Assembly: GCA_033060915.1 (NCBI GenBank)
Contig: CM065384.1
Span: 31,735,001-31,799,000 of the forward strand
Length of the DNA: 64,000 nt
Reading direction: 5' to 3'
Origin: Euryodendron excelsum
Taxonomy: Eukaryota > Streptophyta > Magnoliopsida > Ericales > Pentaphylacaceae
In this document: positions 12,701 to 24,500 of the stretch, one piece after another
Position numbering within the stretch: the stretch's first letter is position 1
Layout of the letters: each line of letters starts with the position of its first letter
Program-made: the position numbers and the translations under genes
Notes under the pieces: model-generated
What the model was told of the DNA's origin: nothing
What the model saw: the letters and a program-made list of their open reading frames with translations, nothing else
Database searches by the model: none

Positions 12701-15700
12701 TCTGCATGGCATGATACGTGTATTTGTCAACATATTGACATCCCATTGGAATATAACTTTATTATATATTATGTAAACTCCATTAACAATAATAATAAAA
12801 AAACAATCTACTTTCTTGTAATTTTAACGAAAATCACAAAATTTTTATAATTTAAAAGTAAATACATAAATCTCTCAAAACTCAACCGAGTGCCTTGATA
12901 TGTATTTTATATTATTATTATTGTTGTTATATTATATTACATTAGTGTTGTTAACATGATATGGATATATTATGTATAGAGTGGATGCATTGTGTCGGTC
13001 TGTTACAATTTTAGTACTTAATGCAAAGGAAAATGCTATTATTTAAAAAAACCTATAGAAAATCCTACTTGAATAATGTGCCAATAACTTTTAATTAACA
13101 ATCCTCATAATGGATGCATTTTTGAAATAAAAAATTTGCATTCGACTATATTATTCTGTACATAAATTTTATATGAATTTTATTTCACCATTTGTTCTTT
13201 CTTGTGGTTCAGTTGTTTCATTACAATATATTTGATGGGCAAAGGCAACTGCAGATGGAAGAAGTTTAGGCTCTATAAGATATTTTTTAAAATATAGTAT
13301 ATTTTATTCTATATTTAGGACGGTTAAATATTTGTTTCTTATTCCTCCGCATTTTTACATAGATTTGTTTCTTATTCCACTGCATTACGAGTACATATTG
13401 TGGAGAAACAACTGTTGAATTCTGTGGCCTTTGCCATCATAACCCGTTACATCGAGTCACATAGACATGATCTACTCTTAAGATCACATAAAGGACATTC
13501 TACTTTTAAGAACAGTAAATACATGGTTCTACCAATAAAATATTTCTTTTACTTTTTTCTTATTTATTAATGTTTTATAATTGTCACATTTTTTTAAACT
13601 ATTTTATTTATTCAAATTTTGTGTTTTTAGTTGATTTAAATCCCATTTTACAACAACAACCGTTATGTTATTGATTTAAGAATCTGTTTTGAGACGGCTT
13701 CTTTCACATCCATAACTAAAGGTGATGATCTCTCTCTCTCTCTCTCTCTCTCAACTAGCATATTAAAATATGGCAAAATTGTCTCTCTAGAGAAGTTTGC
13801 TCCTGCTCAATGTGATTACGTTTCTTTGAGATTTGATCATATATGTCCCCATAATAGTCCATTGACAAATTATACATCAGCTTTCACTTAAAAAATTGTT
13901 ATTCATCAAATTTTTGTTACGTGATTTAGATATTCATTTACCAAATAGGTCTGCAATTGTTGTGTCATCATCTATTTTGTCTCTAATATTTAAAAGACAT
14001 AATGTATCACATTATTTTGCCCTACCCATATGGAAATGATGTGGATAATAAGTCCATGTGGGCCATGTGCAGGTATTCGTATTCCCTCCCATTTCTAGAC
14101 ACCAAAGGAATAGTGGTTGTGGATGATAACAGAGTGGAACATCTTTATGAGCACACCTTCCCTCCATCACTTGCTCCCTCCCTCTCCTTCGTTGGAATTC
14201 CTAGAAGGGTAACATGGTCATGTTATTGTCTCTTAATACAAAATTTAGCATATGTATCTCACATTTCGTGTTATATTGTTTTGGGTATCTTTCACCTATC
14301 ACCTTTGTACTTTGCATTAAATTTTACCTTAATTCTTTATTTTTTAATTGTGTCAATTAAATCTCGTATGCTTACAATCAAGTTGCAATGTAAACCTTCC
14401 GTCAACTACCATTTGTACATTTAACGAAAAATGTTCACAAAAAACTCCAGTGAAATTATGTATAAATTTCAAAGCTGCTAAGTGTAATAATTATGAACTG
14501 TCAATTAGCTTTATTACAGTTAGCATTTTACACTTTATACATAATTTCACTTTACTCTCTTGTAATCATTTTCCATTAAATGGATGAACAGTGATTGACA
14601 AAAGATTTAAATTGCAACTTGACAGTCAATGTTGGGGATTGACAGTCACAATTGAAAAGTCAGAGATCAAAGTAAGATTGAGTGTAAACTACAAGGGTGA
14701 AAAGAACAATTTACCCTAAATTTTATGAATATATATATAGTAAAATCAGCAAAGTTTCTTGTTGAACTTGTAGAATTTCCTTTTCTTTTTTTCTTTCTCC
14801 TTTTGCTTAAAACTTTTTAAAAATTCTCGTCAGGCTCTTACTCTCTTTGTCTTGTTTGATTTAGGTCCTAGGTTTCCCTTTCTTTGAGTCACAAGGCAAG
14901 TGGATAGCTCAACTGCTTTCAGGAAAAAGAAAATTGCCATCAAGGGATGAAATGATGCAGTCCATTATGGAGTTTTATCATAAGAGGGATGTTGATGGCA
15001 TTCCAAAGTATAGGACCCATGATATTGGGAACTTTGAGGTAAATAAGTTAATAAATAAAGAAATAAAACAACTCTCACATATGATCCCTAAATGATTGTA
15101 ACTAGTAATATTGCATATTTCACAAAAACAAAAAAACTGATTGCCTATATATATATATATATATATATGTATGGCTAGCCTACGAACTACTAACATAGAA
15201 TAAGTAATGAAATTGTTTATATTCATCGGGTAATTGGAATTTTAGTTCATTGTTATGTGATAAAATGATTTGGATGCCAAAGTTCTAATTTTTTTCACTT
15301 AGTGGCATTTATTTTGTCTTAGGAAGGTTAGGTTGTCATTTCTCTATATTTGTTAGCCCTATATCTAGCTTAGATGTTTCATTAGGAACATTGTTTATGA
15401 AATTCAAACAACATATAGTATGGTCATGTTAATTTAAGACAACCACATAAGGGGACTTAATTAAACATAATTTTGTCCCATATAATGAATAGGTTATAGG
15501 ACTACTAACTTTATGGAAAATTTTGAAAAATCTAAATTCAGTTTTATTTTTATTTTGACGAAAGTAAATCAATATTTTGAAATTTCAAAAAATTATTAAA
15601 AATATTAAACCAAACTTCCCAAAATCTTTTTGTTCAAATTTGTGTCCAAATTTCGAGCAATTTGAATTTGGAGACCAACTCCTAAATCACAAAGGCAAAT

Positions 15701-16023
15701 TTATGTAAAGATTGAACAACGCAAAAGACATGATATTATGCTAAAAAAAACCTGCTACGGGCGCTATGAGGGTATGTAACCCTAATTTGATTTTCTTGCA
15801 GTACTCCGATGAGTATGGAGATCATGTTGGATTCCCACACTTAGAAGAATGGAGGAAAGAGCTTGGCATGTCTGCTATTATAAATTCCATGGTCAACATG
15901 GAGACTTTCCGCGATTCGTATGAGCATGATCTTGAGCTGCTTCAAGTGGCATATCAAAGCCCTCATTTCACTCAACTTGGAGCTGAAGCTTTTCCTGATC
16001 TGCACACCAAACCCATCAATTGA
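9761..16023 (+). CDS. Flavin-containing monooxygenase, FMO GS-OX-like (7 exons)
   Basis: Exons 9761-10331, 11216-11286, 12034-12195, 12390-12472, 14073-14208, 14865-15038 and 15802-16023 join in frame to 472 aa, close to the usual plant GS-OX length. The first in-frame ATG is 9761, in good context (ACAATGG). Reading upstream in frame gives no other ATG. Landmarks: FAD-binding GAGPSG at residues 16-21; FMO signature around 195-206 (WRGKQMHSHIYR, W in place of the consensus F); NADPH-site GNFMSG at 220-225, the plant-style form; CTGY in exons 4-5. The family oxygenates S or N atoms of small molecules using NADPH and O2. Glucosinolate S-oxygenation is known only for some Brassicaceae members, so the substrate is unknown here. 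All introns are GT-AG. Introns 1, 4 and 5 contain transposons, and intron 4 has a TC run near 13729-13752. Confidence 0.93.
10369..10619. mobile_element. MITE-B copy 1, in FMO intron 1
   Basis: Terminal inverted repeat element of 251 bp: it begins GGTTAGGAAGTAG and ends CAGTACTGCCTAACC. Inner arms also pair (AAATGGTGACATGTGATGTG against CACATCACGTGTCATCATTT). A clearly related element lies at 45684-45928. It begins 37 bp after the exon 1 donor. No target duplication was firmly identified. Confidence 0.8.
10679..11145. mobile_element. Foldback element in FMO intron 1
   Basis: The two halves are diverged reverse complements. AAATATGACTCA at the left pairs with TGAGTCATAGTT at the right. ATTTGTATCATTCGACAC pairs with the region around GTGTTGATTGATACAAAT, and TGATACTTAAATTGACCTT with the part around AAGGTTAATTTAGGTATA. 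No coding sequence. Together with MITE-B it makes up most of the 884-bp intron. Confidence 0.65.
13031..13190. mobile_element. MITE-A copy in FMO intron 4
   Basis: It begins AAATGCTATTATTT and has GAATAATGTGCCAATA, a central CATAATGGATGCATTTT, then the mirror block TATATTATTCTGTACATAAATTTTA. The family order is intact though diverged. Confidence 0.6.
14273..14720. mobile_element. Foldback element in FMO intron 5
   Basis: The right end (GTGTAAACTACAAGGGTGAAA then TTTACCCTAA) is a diverged reverse complement of the left end (TTTGGGTATCTTTCACC, CCTTTGTACTTTGCA). AGTTGCAATGTAAACCTT pairs with AGATTTAAATTGCAACTT. This pattern, ends rich in ACTTTACCC with about 200-bp arms, is common among plant non-autonomous DNA transposons. 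Confidence 0.6.
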
Positions 16024-18616
16024 TTCAAATCACACATTTGATATATTGCCTTTGTCCAGGAGAGAGTTGGCATAATTCATTGGTGCATGACGCTAAAATC
16101 CTGAAGAAGAATTTTCAGCAACTTTGAAAAGCAATTTCAATTTTCCACCGCAACAAAAAGTACTTCCAAAATGGCGAGCGAGTAATATCAAGTTTCAGGA
16201 AAGCCCGTTAGGCTGGAGGAGTTTTCTTTTATTCTTTTAATTGGCAAATTGGAGCATTTAAAAACCTTGTATTATGCTTGCTATTTTCAATGTACTACAG
16301 TAAAAAAAAAAAAATGTTTTGCTATTGAATGTGTTTAAATGAAATGTTCAAAAGATTATGTGACAAGCATATGTACATTACGTTATGCCTCCAACTAAAT
16401 TTTCACTCCCTTGGCGTATATTCAGCAACACTTGAAACTTGCAAGTTTTTCTTAAATTTTCTTTTTTCTTCTTCATTTCCTTGAGATATATTTAACTGGA
16501 TTTCAAAACTTGTAAGTTCTCGCTAAGTTTTATTTTCTTCATCTTCTTTTCTCTTTTTGCCAAATAGCTATATCCCTATCTAGGATTTGATTAAAGAACA
16601 CAAAAAAATGGAAGGTAAGTGAAAAACTTCTATCTATTCTTTGTAGTTACATTTTAGGATGTAGAAATGTTTTGTCTGCAAGATATTTTGATTTATTTGG
16701 AATAAAAATAGCACCCTGTGAAATTTTTTTCAATATCGACGCATACTCAATCTGTCTAGAATCGGTTTATATTGTAGTAAGATGCTCATCATGCATGAAT
16801 CAAAGAAATAAGTGGCCATTAGGTATACATTATCACAAGTTAGGTGTGTAGTTTTTTCACGCTAGAGTTGCTCATCAAGATAGCAGATGAGTTACATGAC
16901 ATAGAAAAGATTGCCAGTCCTTCACACTTTTGGTTTGCAGAAAAACACCATAGTGCATACCTCATGTTTCTCACCAAGGACCAGACAGATCAAGTATTGA
17001 TCATGGATTCGAAAGTGCCACAATTGAAATTGTTCAATAATGAGATAGAAACTAAACATATTGTTTTCTCAGTTTTCATTTGTCATGTTTCACAAGGTGG
17101 TGGGATTTAGGTGGAACTTAGAAACGAAATTTATGTGTTCCCCTTCACATTCACACAACCACAGCATTGTGTTAAAACCTCTTAATCTTTACGAAGGAAG
17201 CAAAAACCGATCTCAAATTTGTATAATCCTGGAAGTTCGGCACTTGTGCTTCACAAAGTTTAGGGATATCCAGACATTGCTTGATTCCTAATACAATATA
17301 TAACACATGATTTTCACTCAAATTCAGTTCTTATGAGTCTATAGTTCACAGATAAATCTCCATCATGACAGCGTGATTTTTAGTTTGCTAGCTACATTTT
17401 GAACTAATAACCTTTGCTACATTGAGTATTTTGAGCCTAAGAAACTTTTGTTCTCATGAGTAATCACTAATTTCAAGTAGTTTGTTAGCTACATTTTGAA
17501 CTAATAACCTTTTCTACATTGGGTATTTTGAGCCTAAAGAAACTTTTGATCTCGTGAGTAATCACTAATTTCAAGTCAGAACAAAAACAAAAACACTAAA
17601 AACTGTAGAATATCATCAGCTTTTAACGAGTGATCTGATCCAAAGCATCAGCAGATATATAATGGCAGCTCCAAATTGACCCGGCACCCATATAATACGA
17701 TTAGATCCTTAACTGACCACTAAACAAATTCAACTCTTCCATATCAAATGAGCCATAAAATTAATAATATAATTTCAAAACTGAACTAAAGGAATTCTAA
17801 ATTTATAGAATTGTACCAGTTACAAAGGTTGATGTGTCGTAGGTACAGTATAGCCCTCCTTCAGAAAACTTTCAGACCAAATACATGCTGTTATTATGAG
17901 CTGATTTTCCTCCGTTGCTTGTGAGTTAATCCACGAGTTAGAATCTATCCATCTGTCACAGAGTTGTTAGAAACTAGCAGCCCATTTGAAAGTGGAAGAA
18001 GAGAAGCTCAGTGTAAGCTCTGGAAATAGAGATGATCACCAGGCAATTCTAGGATGGAATCAAAGGTTGACCAGAAGGATTTAAGCCCTTGCGATGCTCT
18101 GCAGGCTAATATTGTTTACAAAAGCTTGAAGATATTGGTTAGAACTGAGTAAACTTCTGTTAGGGAAGGACCACCAGAAGCCATAAAAAAACTGCCTGTC
18201 CTTGAATTACAATACAGGATTTACCAATACAGAAGTTAATTCCCATCCGCGAGGCTTCTCAGCATATATCAGTACCCATAGCAGGCTCTGATGATTAAAA
18301 AAATAAATTTGATGGATTCCCAATGCTTTCATGTAAAAGACCAGGGCCTCAGGCTGACAGGTGTAAAAATATGGATTCAGCTATGAAAGCAGCCACTTCG
18401 TGCAAATAATTGCTCTAGGTAAGATCTCTATACAGTTTCCCGCAACTAGCACCTCAAATTAACAACAATTGGGCACATAATTTTGTGGTCTAACAAGACT
18501 GTAATTCAAGTCATTAATACTGGATCCTCCATAACATCACAATTTGTCCAACACTATCAATTTTCAAGTTCAGGAGACTAAAAGCTAGGGTAAAACTTGG
18601 AACAATAATCAGTGAA
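16024..18616. other. Intergenic, with FMO 3' untranslated sequence at the start
   Basis: The first few hundred bases after the FMO stop probably hold its 3' UTR; an A-run lies near 16302-16315. Beyond it I see no conserved open frame. An 88-codon frame near 16844-17110 has no recognisable domain or ATG-led context. A 97-bp tandem duplication lies at 17381-17575. The last few hundred bases precede the PPR stop codon and would hold that gene's 3' UTR on the minus strand. Confidence 0.5.
17381..17575. repeat. Tandem duplication, 97-bp unit, two copies
   Basis: TAGTTTGCTAGCTACATTTT at 17381 recurs as TAGTTTGTTAGCTACATTTT at 17478. The two copies match closely up to ATCACTAATTTCAAGT, so the duplication appears fairly recent. 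Confidence 0.9.
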
Positions 18617-20362
18617 TCACCAATAATCATTGCAAGAACAAACACCGCCACTGAAATGGTGAAACCGGTTTCTATCTCTAACGATAATATTCCTTCCATA
18701 CAACATTGAAACAAGCTTAAAAAACTGATGGCAGTCCTGACAAATCCTAAGATTCTTCACTATCCTTAAAGTCATATCAGGTAAAGATTTTAGAAGCCCA
18801 AATGCCAGCGCAAGCTTCTCACTGTGATATATCAAAGAATGTTCCTTCTCTTCTTCCTCAATATCATAAGAAACCATGTTGGTATATGCAGCATAACCAG
18901 CGACATTCAATTGCCTTTTCATATCAGCCAACAGCCTATTGAGCTTCTCATATTGTGGTTCGATAAGATCTGATACCACAAACTCGTAAACCACATTTTC
19001 GATTTCAATTGAACTGCAACCAGGGACCTTTCGAATGCCTCTGGAATTCATCATTTCCCTCACTTCTCCAACTTCAATCCACTTATGATCTCGAGCATAC
19101 AGATTTGATAGCAACACGTAATTCTCCCCATTTTTTGGCTCTAGTTCAAGAAGGTTTTTGATTGCAAATTCCCACAGTTGGGTATGTCCATGGATTCGAC
19201 AAGCACCCAGCAAAGCCCTCCAAATGATGGGGTCTGGTTTCATGTTCATGGTACAGATTAGCTCCTGAGCTTCATCCAAGAGTCCCGCTCGACCAAGAAG
19301 ATCAACCATACATCCATAATGCTCAATCCTTGGCTGCAACCCAAACTCTTGTTTCATGCTTAAGAAATGCCTCCTACCTACTTCAACAAGGCCTTGGTGA
19401 CAGCAAGCACACAAAATACCCAAAAAGGTAATTTCATCAGGCCTAAAATTATCCATAAGCATCCTATCAAAAGCCCGCAAAGAAGCTTCACCTTGTCCAT
19501 TCATGGCATACCCAGAAATTAAAACATTCCATGTATAGACATTCTTCACTCTCATTGCTCCCACTACTTGCTCTGCCTCATCAACAACCCCACATTTAGC
19601 ATACATATCAATAAGAGCAGTACCAACAAAAACATTCACTCTCAACCTGTTACGACTGATATAATCATGTATCCACTTCCCTTGATTCAAAGCACCCAAA
19701 TGGGCACAGGCTGACAGAACCCCAACCATGGTGACCTCACCTGGCTCGGACCCAGCAGCCTGCATCTCTCGAAACACATCAATCGCTTCCCTGAACTTCC
19801 TATTATGGGTATAACCAGTGATCAATGCATTCCACGAAACTGCATTTTTCTCAGGCATTTCGTCAAACAACTGACGACCCTCACTGGGACGAAAACAAGT
19901 GCAGTACATATGAACAAGTGCAGTGTTTGTATAGATATCTGACCCAAAACCCATTTTAACTACACAACATTGTATTGATTTTCCAATATCTCGACGGCAC
20001 AACTGAGCAACTGACTTGAGAACACCTGGAAAAGTTGAAGAATCAGGAAGAATACCAACTTTACGCATCTGGGTGTATAGAAAAACTGAATGCGTGTGCT
20101 TATTCAAGTGTGTATAACTTCTTATAACGGTGTTACAGAGCTCAGAATCAATAAATTCATGGAATTGTGTAAAGAGGAGGGCAGAGGAAGCAAACCCATC
20201 TGAGGAGACAGAACTGTCAACGAGTTTTATAAAAGAGAATTGGTTGACGGGTATGTTGTTGACAATCATGCGGCTGAGAATTTGGTTCATATGGGTGCGA
20301 TTTGATAGCAATTTCATCAACTGGGTGGTGTGTCCTAATTCCGACATTTGAGTTGCAGGCAT
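18617..20362 (-). CDS. DYW-class pentatricopeptide repeat protein, putative organelle RNA editor
   Basis: Intronless 581-aa protein starting at ATG 20362 and ending in Asp-Tyr-Trp directly before TGA. The middle of the protein carries PLS-type PPR repeats (for example NAVSWNALITGYTHN and its relatives). E and E+ regions follow, then the DYW deaminase-like domain. The HSE motif is at residues 513-515, CQDC at 541-544, the second cysteine pair CSC at 575-577, and DYW at 579-581, so the zinc-binding and catalytic residues are all present. Such proteins enter mitochondria or plastids and direct C-to-U editing at sites chosen by their repeats. The target transcript cannot be told from this sequence by eye, and no organelle-targeting signal is obvious. 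The lack of introns is normal for the family. Confidence 0.95.
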   Translation of the reverse strand: MPATQMSELGHTTQLMKLLSNRTHMNQILSRMIVNNIPVNQFSFIKLVDSSVSSDGFASSALLFTQFHEFIDSELCNTVIRSYTHLNKHTHSVFLYTQMRKVGILPDSSTFPGVLKSVAQLCRRDIGKSIQCCVVKMGFGSDIYTNTALVHMYCTCFRPSEGRQLFDEMPEKNAVSWNALITGYTHNRKFREAIDVFREMQAAGSEPGEVTMVGVLSACAHLGALNQGKWIHDYISRNRLRVNVFVGTALIDMYAKCGVVDEAEQVVGAMRVKNVYTWNVLISGYAMNGQGEASLRAFDRMLMDNFRPDEITFLGILCACCHQGLVEVGRRHFLSMKQEFGLQPRIEHYGCMVDLLGRAGLLDEAQELICTMNMKPDPIIWRALLGACRIHGHTQLWEFAIKNLLELEPKNGENYVLLSNLYARDHKWIEVGEVREMMNSRGIRKVPGCSSIEIENVVYEFVVSDLIEPQYEKLNRLLADMKRQLNVAGYAAYTNMVSYDIEEEEKEHSLIYHSEKLALAFGLLKSLPDMTLRIVKNLRICQDCHQFFKLVSMLYGRNIIVRDRNRFHHFSGGVCSCNDYW

Positions 20363-21542
20363 CTGTGTGACTACTGAGATTGAATGGGTACTGCTGGGTA
20401 AGTGTTTGGACCGTAGCCAAAATTGAGAGAGTTTCTGTTATCTTTTCTTTTCATGGCAGAACCATTTGCCTGATAAAAGAGCAAACCTTTGGCTTGGAGG
20501 GAAATTCAAATTATAAAACGGAAATGATCTCGTGTCCCAAAAACTTAAAACTAGATGAAGATCAGTATCTTTTTAGTTTTTCCATTTTGCTTGAATTTTG
20601 AAATTGAAAACAATTGGTTTCACAAAAACAGATTGTTTCCAAATGTTATTTCGAAAATACTTTCAAACACGTCTCAAAACATTTTTTTTTTCCTTAAAGA
20701 GTAAGATATATACAGTGTTGTTCTATCACGCGCAAAGAGCATATGCATAGATAACAAACCCAACCATTGGTAATATTCGCACAAATTGGTAGCTCTAATG
20801 TTTTAACATTTGAACGCTTCGCCAAACCAGGCTTTTTTCATTCCATCAAGTAATGCCCCTAAAAAGAAAAGAGAAGGTAAAAAAAAGGGAAGAAACAAAA
20901 AAAGAATTCAAATCTTAAATTTCCGCTATTTTGCATCCACTGGAGAGATTGAGTTCTCTTTGAAATTCTAATTGCAGTAGATTAGATAAGGCACCACCAT
21001 TGTAGTCTCTCAATCTACTTTGTACCCTTGTCCATTCAATTTGGTAGTCAGGCAGTAGATTCTTTGTGTCCTGACTCCCAAGGCATTGCATTTCAAGAAT
21101 TATCAATTTAATGCCTTTCAAGAACAGGAGATCTCATGTTGCTACAACAGATCATTAAAACCCAAATGTAATTTTCTACAAACTACCATGTCATTATAAG
21201 TATGAAAACCTTCATTCATCACACTTACATATAGTCTAATTTGTTTTGGGTTTAATCTAAAGATTTAGTAATGTGGCTCTTTCAGTTATTGATCACCTAT
21301 TTTCATTGAACAGGAGAGAAGAGAAATCCACTGTTTCATGAAAATATACGGTAACTACGCGTATGCACACATGATGGCTGTAAACCATCATATAAACAAA
21401 GATGCCCAAGATGATCTATCTGTACAGAATAATCTCATGTCTCAGAAATTACCTCACACCCAAGTTCAGAAAAACCAAGATCTCTTTACCATCTCGTAGT
21501 GAAACCGAAAATCTAGTTCCACTTAATCTCTCACTAATACCC
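20363..21542. other. Spacer between PPR and DUF863 genes
   Basis: About 1.2 kb between two minus-strand genes. It should hold the 5' leader and promoter of the PPR gene (just above 20362) and the 3' UTR of the DUF863 gene (just below 21543). I recognise no coding sequence, repeat or clear TATA box. Confidence 0.5.
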
Positions 21543-24500
21543 TTAGCTGAATAAATGTGGAGGATTACTAGCTGGGATTCTTGGCCCCCTTCGCCGTCTA
21601 TTTATCTTCCCCCAACCCTTCAGGTTTCTTTCCCTGAAAGCCAATTCACTGTCATTGTTTTGCTGCTTCAAAAGTGAGCATACTGTATTCTCCACCCCAT
21701 GGCACAAAGAATTACCTGACCTCCTCCTTGCTCTTGAACATCTACTCACGTTTCTCCTTCCCAAACTTGTTTCCGCATGAAAACCTGCAGCTTCCATCAG
21801 CCCACCAATTATATGAAGATCCTCAGTTACCTCATGCCTTGACAGAGAGGCAAGGGAAGGTAAAACTTCTGTTTGAAAGTCCTTGCACTGCCTCCCTCTC
21901 CTTGTCCGGCCCCTCCTAGGCTGACTTGGTGATGATAATACTGAATCTGTTTCTTCCTCCTTTTGACCATTACTCTTACACGAGTACTCTTCCACCTTCG
22001 TCTCAGTAAGCTCCAATGTCATGGCTTCGAAGTAATAGCTCCCATCAGATGAAAGCTCCTGTTGATCACTGCCATCCTTGCCGCTTAAAACCACTCCAAC
22101 CTCATTCTCAAGATCACCAGCCATAGAAGAAACTACCCCAGCAAACCAATGCAGGGAGTCACTGGGAGAATCTTCCACTGTCTCACAATCAGTGTTTTCT
22201 AATAACAGTTTTTGAAACTCAGGTGTGGAAATCAAGACTATAGCCTCTGCTGCCATCCTGACAAGTTCATCCTTTTGGTCCCTATCTTCGTGTTTTGACA
22301 ACTGGATAGGTGTCTCAAGTTGGTTTTCCTCTGATTCTCCTCTAGGTGGCAAGCACTCCTTGTTTTCTGGACTCACAGGTGCTTCCAGATCCATTTCTGC
22401 CACTGTTTTTATTTTGACCCTTGAAATGGAGAGTGTTGGTGAAGACTCATCTTCATTTATGCAGCAGTTCAAGTCAAATTGATTTCCAACCCTTGAGAGC
22501 TTGCTACCAACTGTAATATCTACAGATACATCATCCATAGAGCTAGAGCACTGTTTTTGTGAGTTGAGCACAGGACAGCTGGCCAAGTTAATATCAAGCA
22601 TTCCAGCTTCCTGATTACTTTTAATGTCCTTATCTTCACATGCATCTGGATGAGAATTGGAAGAAGAGGCAAGAGCAAAAAACTGTTCTGTGGAAACATG
22701 AGGCTTCTCAAAGTTGGAAGACCCAAGGATCTTTTCATTCCCTGGGCATTCAGAAGTCTTAAACCTCTTTGGCTCAGCATCACAGACAGAAGTTGGAAAA
22801 GCTTGTGAAAATACCAAATCTGTCGGGGGTAAATCTTCTCTCTCCTCGTTGTGTTTGTTACTGTAATCAAGCATCTTTACTCCATCTTCAGTCCCAACAT
22901 TTTGTTGAGAGACCTCTGAGTCTAGCAAACAGCTAGGAGGCATATTCAAGTCCATACACTTTGCAAAATTCACATCCCTACAAATTGAAGGCTGGAAGCA
23001 GTTTTTATGGACTTCAGAAGGAAAACCGTTGGCATTACTGGAGTTCAGGTGATTAAAGCTGATCGACGGTGAGCAAGCTTCTGTCCTGGATTCTGACTGG
23101 GAGCCAATGCAAAAGCTGTTTCCGAGAGGGTTCAAACTTCCAACACCTGGACTACTACTCATATTTCTGTTACAATGAAACCCATTTCCATTAAGCAGAG
23201 AGCTTGCCCTGGATGATTCAGTACTCTTACATGATGGAACAGTAATTTTAAAGCCCGGGAGGGCTTGAACTGTTTTGGGATTCTGCTTTCTCAGGGATGA
23301 AACTGAGGATGGCTCCAACTTCGCCACATCAAACTGAGGACAAAGTTGGTATGAGGTGGGTAAGCAAGAACTGGCCAGTCCTCGATAGCCATCATTGGAG
23401 AGATTATGGTTCCTCTCTGAGGTTTCTAGAACAGATGTCCTGTTGCACTCATCCAAAAGATTGACTACAGGGAATTCAGTAGGAAGTTCAACTTTTAACT
23501 GTTCAAATGGCATGGATAATTTTCCTGAAGAGGAAACTTGAGAGAGGCAATTCAAGTTGCTTATTCTTTTTCCTGCTAAGAAAGTTAAGGACCACAACAA
23601 AAGCAATAAGATTTGGATAGGAAGAACTTCAAGAAAAGAAAAACAAATCTGTACTTGATAGACAAGGGTAAAATTACAATTACGAAACTGAAATTATAAA
23701 GAAACTATAAGAAAGTAATTCTCACCAGCTTCTTCATTGCGAGGTGGAAGCTCTTGTTGCTTGCCCTTCTCTGGATGTTTACTATTTAAGCAAGCTTCAA
23801 CAGCCCTTCCTGTCTGGATGTTGGAGACAATTTCCTTGGAAAAAGCTTGGAAGCCTGAGTTTGACTTTCCAGACAGTTCGCGTTCCTGGCAGGGGATCCC
23901 CTTGTGGAAGGAGTCAGAGCCTAGAAAATTAACAGCATTCAAAGCCACTGCATCCTCAAGCCAGATAGGTTCATTCAAGTCAGCCAAATCATTAGTTCTC
24001 CTAGAAAAAGTACCAGGACTAGAAGAACCTGCTTGGCAAATAGAATTGACTGGACCACCACAAGGGAATAGTTTTAAATCAATCTTCTGTGAAACCTCTG
24101 GCATTCTCTTTGGTGAATAACATGGCAACTCAGGCACTTTAGAAACCTTCTCCTCTCCAAACTGATCCTCCTCTTCACTGTCAATGTACTCATCAGCTGG
24201 AAGTTCAAGGTCTAACATTTTCTTTTTAGGTTTCTCGCATGTGGAATGCAACAACTTGTGGTCTTCTAAATTCCCATCGGTTTCAGCAGCATCAGGAGCT
24301 GCTCGTGCCCTCTTCCACTCGGAAAAGCTTGACATTGATTGGAAATTGTCAACACTGGAGATAGATGATCTACTAGCAGCCGGGTTTACCCAAGGTAAGC
24401 TGGGGATTTGCCACGTTTTCGGGGCAGAATCAGATGAGATTTTAGGCAAAAAAGAATTGGACTGAGATGTCTGCAATTGTAAGCTTTGTTTAGATAGCTC

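Noticed and set aside
14002..14424. 140-codon frame in the FMO locus
   Set aside because: Only 14073-14208 is a real exon; the rest is intron sequence including a foldback element.
16844..17110. 88-codon frame downstream of the FMO gene
   Set aside because: Non-ATG start and no recognisable domain.
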